From the NCBI GenBank assembly GCA_024278655.1, contig JAJRSV010000160.1, positions 1-7,916 of the forward strand: a stretch of DNA of 7,916 nucleotides. Reading direction: 5' to 3'. The notes beneath the pieces are model-generated. The model made no database searches. It was not told the origin of the DNA and saw nothing but the letters and a program-made list of their open reading frames with translations. Shown here one piece after another: positions 6,687 through 7,916 of the stretch; position 1 is the stretch's first letter; each line of letters begins with the position of its first letter. The translations under genes were made by a program, and so were the position numbers. The stretch is from Bacteroidota bacterium. GTDB taxonomy: Bacteria > Bacteroidota > Ignavibacteria > Ignavibacteriales > Ignavibacteriaceae.

Positions 6687-6702
6687 TCCGGTTAATACCG
6701 GA
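6687..6702. repeat. Short inverted repeat upstream of floA
   Basis: TCCGGT-TAAT-ACCGGA is a perfect 6-bp inverted repeat around a 4-base centre, about 90 bases upstream of the chosen floA start. There is no T-run after it on the minus strand, so it is more like an operator or a leader hairpin than a terminator. Its role is unknown. Confidence 0.4.
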
Positions 6703-6800
6703 AGGTTTACCCAGTCGGGAACAAATAATTTGTTGATTAGTTATATAACGGTGAAAAATCGTTTGATTATTCGTCTAAACCTGAACAAGTGAGAAATGAT

Positions 6801-6867
6801 AGATTATTTTTGGGAGCGTTTGTTGGCATTTTTTTTGTTAAATTAGCTTTGCAGATTATTTTTGGGA
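6801..6867 (+). repeat. 15-bp direct repeat bracketing the clpC promoter region
   Basis: AGATTATTTTTGGGA occurs at 6801-6815 and, identically, at 6853-6867. The copies are 52 bases apart start to start, close to five turns of the helix, so they would lie on the same DNA face. Each contains TATTTTTG, a match to TAnnTTTG. Only the second copy has a well-placed upstream TTTG. The repeat may be a paired regulator site or a duplicated promoter element. Confidence 0.6.
6834..6864 (+). promoter_or_regulatory. Candidate Bacteroidota-type promoter for clpC
   Basis: TTTG at 6834-6837 is followed after 19 bases by TATTTTTG at 6857-6864, matching the known Bacteroidota primary-sigma pattern TTTG-N19-21-TAnnTTTG. 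A second overlapping pair, TTTG 6819-6822 and TAGCTTTG 6844-6851 with 21 bases between, also fits. Transcription would start near 6870, giving a leader of about 120 bases before clpC. In this T-rich stretch the motif can arise by chance, and the host phylum is inferred. Confidence 0.42.
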
Positions 6868-6992
6868 AAAGTCACTCATTAGGGCAAATATTCACTAATT
6901 TGGTATTAGGAAATTGCTTCATTTTTATATATTATAGCACTAAGTAGTAAAAAAAGCTTAAAAACAAACAATAAACCTTTTAAGGAAACATT

Positions 6993-7916
6993 ATGGACGG
7001 GAATTTTTCTGACAGACTCCAGGATGTGATAAGATTAAGCCGTGAAGAAGCTTTACGATTAGGACACGATTATATCGGTACGGAACATCTTTTATTGGGA
7101 ATAATCCGTGAGGGACAAGGTGTTGCCGTTAGAATTTTACGCAACCTCGATTGCGATTTGATGAAACTTAAAAAAGCAATCGAAGATACGGTTAGAACTT
7201 CCGGCGGAACTCTTACCATCGGAAATATTCCGCTTACAAAACAGGCGGAAAAAGTTTTAAAGATTACACAGATTGAGTCGAAAATTTATAAAGCGGATGT
7301 TATCGGTACAGAACATTTGCTGCTTTCACTTTTACGCGATGAAGATAACATTGCAACGCAAATTCTTCATCAGTTTAATGTTACGTACGATACGGCACGT
7401 TCCGAACTGAATGCAATGTTAAGCAGCAAGAGCTCGAAGGATTCTGCATCAAGACCGGTAGCTAAAGATAAAAGAATTGAAAAAACCAAAACTCCTGTAC
7501 TGGATAACTTCGGCAGGGATTTAACCAAACTTGCAATTGATGATAAACTCGATCCGGTTGTAGGAAGAGAAAAAGAGATTGAACGGGTTGCGCAGATATT
7601 AAGCCGCCGGAAGAAAAACAATCCGGTGCTTATCGGCGAACCGGGCGTTGGTAAAACCGCAATAGCCGAGGGTCTCGCTTTAAGAATTGTTCAAAAGAAA
7701 GTGCCGAGAATATTGCAGGATAAAAGGGTTGTTACACTCGACCTTGCAGGACTTGTTGCGGGCACCAAATACCGCGGACAGTTCGAAGAGCGGATGAAAG
7801 CATTAATGAACGAACTCGAAAAAGCAAAAGATATTATTCTGTTCATCGATGAGCTGCACACAATTGTTGGTGCAGGCGGTGCTTCCGGTTCGCTGGATGC
7901 TTCGAATATGTTCAAA
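6993..7916 (+). CDS. clpC: ClpC-type AAA+ unfoldase, N-terminal part
   Basis: The frame is open from ATG 6993 to the window end, giving 308 codons with no stop. ClpC is a cytoplasmic ring-forming ATPase that unfolds proteins for the ClpP protease. Two Clp N-domain repeats are visible, marked by IGTEHLLLGIIREGQG (28-43) and the matching IGTEHLLLSLLRDEDN (104-119). A linker follows, then the first AAA+ domain from about residue 170, with LDPVVGREKEIERVAQIL (186-203), Walker A GEPGVGKT (215-222), LDLAGLVAGTKYRGQFEERM (249-268) and Walker B IILFIDELHT (281-290; D286, E287). The order, and the immediate IGTEHLLLG start, favour ClpC over ClpA or ClpB. The middle domain and second AAA+ domain are beyond the window. 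AAGGA, 7 bases upstream, is a good ribosome binding site. Confidence 0.93.
   Translation, partial: MDGNFSDRLQDVIRLSREEALRLGHDYIGTEHLLLGIIREGQGVAVRILRNLDCDLMKLKKAIEDTVRTSGGTLTIGNIPLTKQAEKVLKITQIESKIYKADVIGTEHLLLSLLRDEDNIATQILHQFNVTYDTARSELNAMLSSKSSKDSASRPVAKDKRIEKTKTPVLDNFGRDLTKLAIDDKLDPVVGREKEIERVAQILSRRKKNNPVLIGEPGVGKTAIAEGLALRIVQKKVPRILQDKRVVTLDLAGLVAGTKYRGQFEERMKALMNELEKAKDIILFIDELHTIVGAGGASGSLDASNMFK

Larger units (their letters stand above)
6599..6992. other. Divergent intergenic region between floA and clpC
   Basis: This AT-rich stretch separates the minus-strand floA operon from plus-strand clpC and must hold both promoters unless floA transcription starts inside clpC. It contains the 6687-6702 palindrome, the 15-bp direct repeat and promoter candidates, and an imperfect repeat (6871-6883 and 6891-6903). 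I found no convincing promoter for floA on the minus strand. Neither a CIRCE element nor a CtsR heptamer pair is seen, so regulation of clpC here differs from the Firmicutes scheme or is not recognisable. The 39 bases nearest floA could be coding if the upstream ATG were used. Confidence 0.5.

Noticed and set aside
6868..6992. CIRCE or CtsR operator upstream of clpC
   Set aside because: CACTCATTAG resembles part of CIRCE but lacks the inverted partner, and no tandem GGTCAAA heptamers are present.
7370..7915. Minus-strand frames opposite clpC
   Set aside because: clpC reads through both regions on the plus strand with intact AAA+ motifs.
1..7916. CRISPR array, tRNA, rRNA, toxin-antitoxin pair or retron
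   Set aside because: No regularly spaced repeats, cloverleaf, conserved rRNA segments, small gene pairs or reverse-transcriptase motifs are visible.

Overview
The window looks like a chromosomal segment from the Bacteroidota/Chlorobiota/Ignavibacteriota side of the tree. This is an inference from moderately AT-rich coding DNA, a Bacteroidota-type promoter pattern (TTTG, then TAnnTTTG) upstream of clpC, a stand-alone floA and a clpC with no ctsR-mcsAB in view. No rRNA, tRNA or CRISPR array is visible.

Layout from left to right. (1) 1 to about 203: the 5' end of an insertion sequence on the minus strand. It gives the first 37 codons of an IS4-family (DUF4372-type) transposase plus its leader. 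The leader can fold so that the transposase ribosome binding site is hidden. (2) 284-2669: a two-gene type II restriction-modification system on the minus strand. An SPPY-type methyltransferase with an N-terminal helix-turn-helix-like region is transcribed first, followed by a TdeIII-family endonuclease with a GTG start. (3) 2670-3020: a noncoding gap with the likely methyltransferase promoter and a possible terminator for the next operon. (4) 3021-6598: a tightly packed minus-strand operon read floA -> 196-residue single-pass membrane protein -> UvrD/Rep-like helicase, joined by an 8-nt overlap and a 1-nt gap. (5) 6599-6992: a divergent intergenic region with promoter-like elements, a 15-bp direct repeat and a short palindrome. 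(6) 6993 to the end: the first 308 codons of clpC on the plus strand, cut by the window edge.

The transposase fragment and restriction-modification pair look like an accessory block beside a housekeeping operon. Sampled lines differ in base composition: 15 G/C of 60 in 1981-2040 inside the methyltransferase, against 30 of 60 in 3661-3720 inside the helicase. Most gene families here are known. The less ordinary signals are regulatory: the foldback leader of the insertion sequence, a palindrome in the first codons of the HTH-bearing methyltransferase, and repeats around the clpC promoter.
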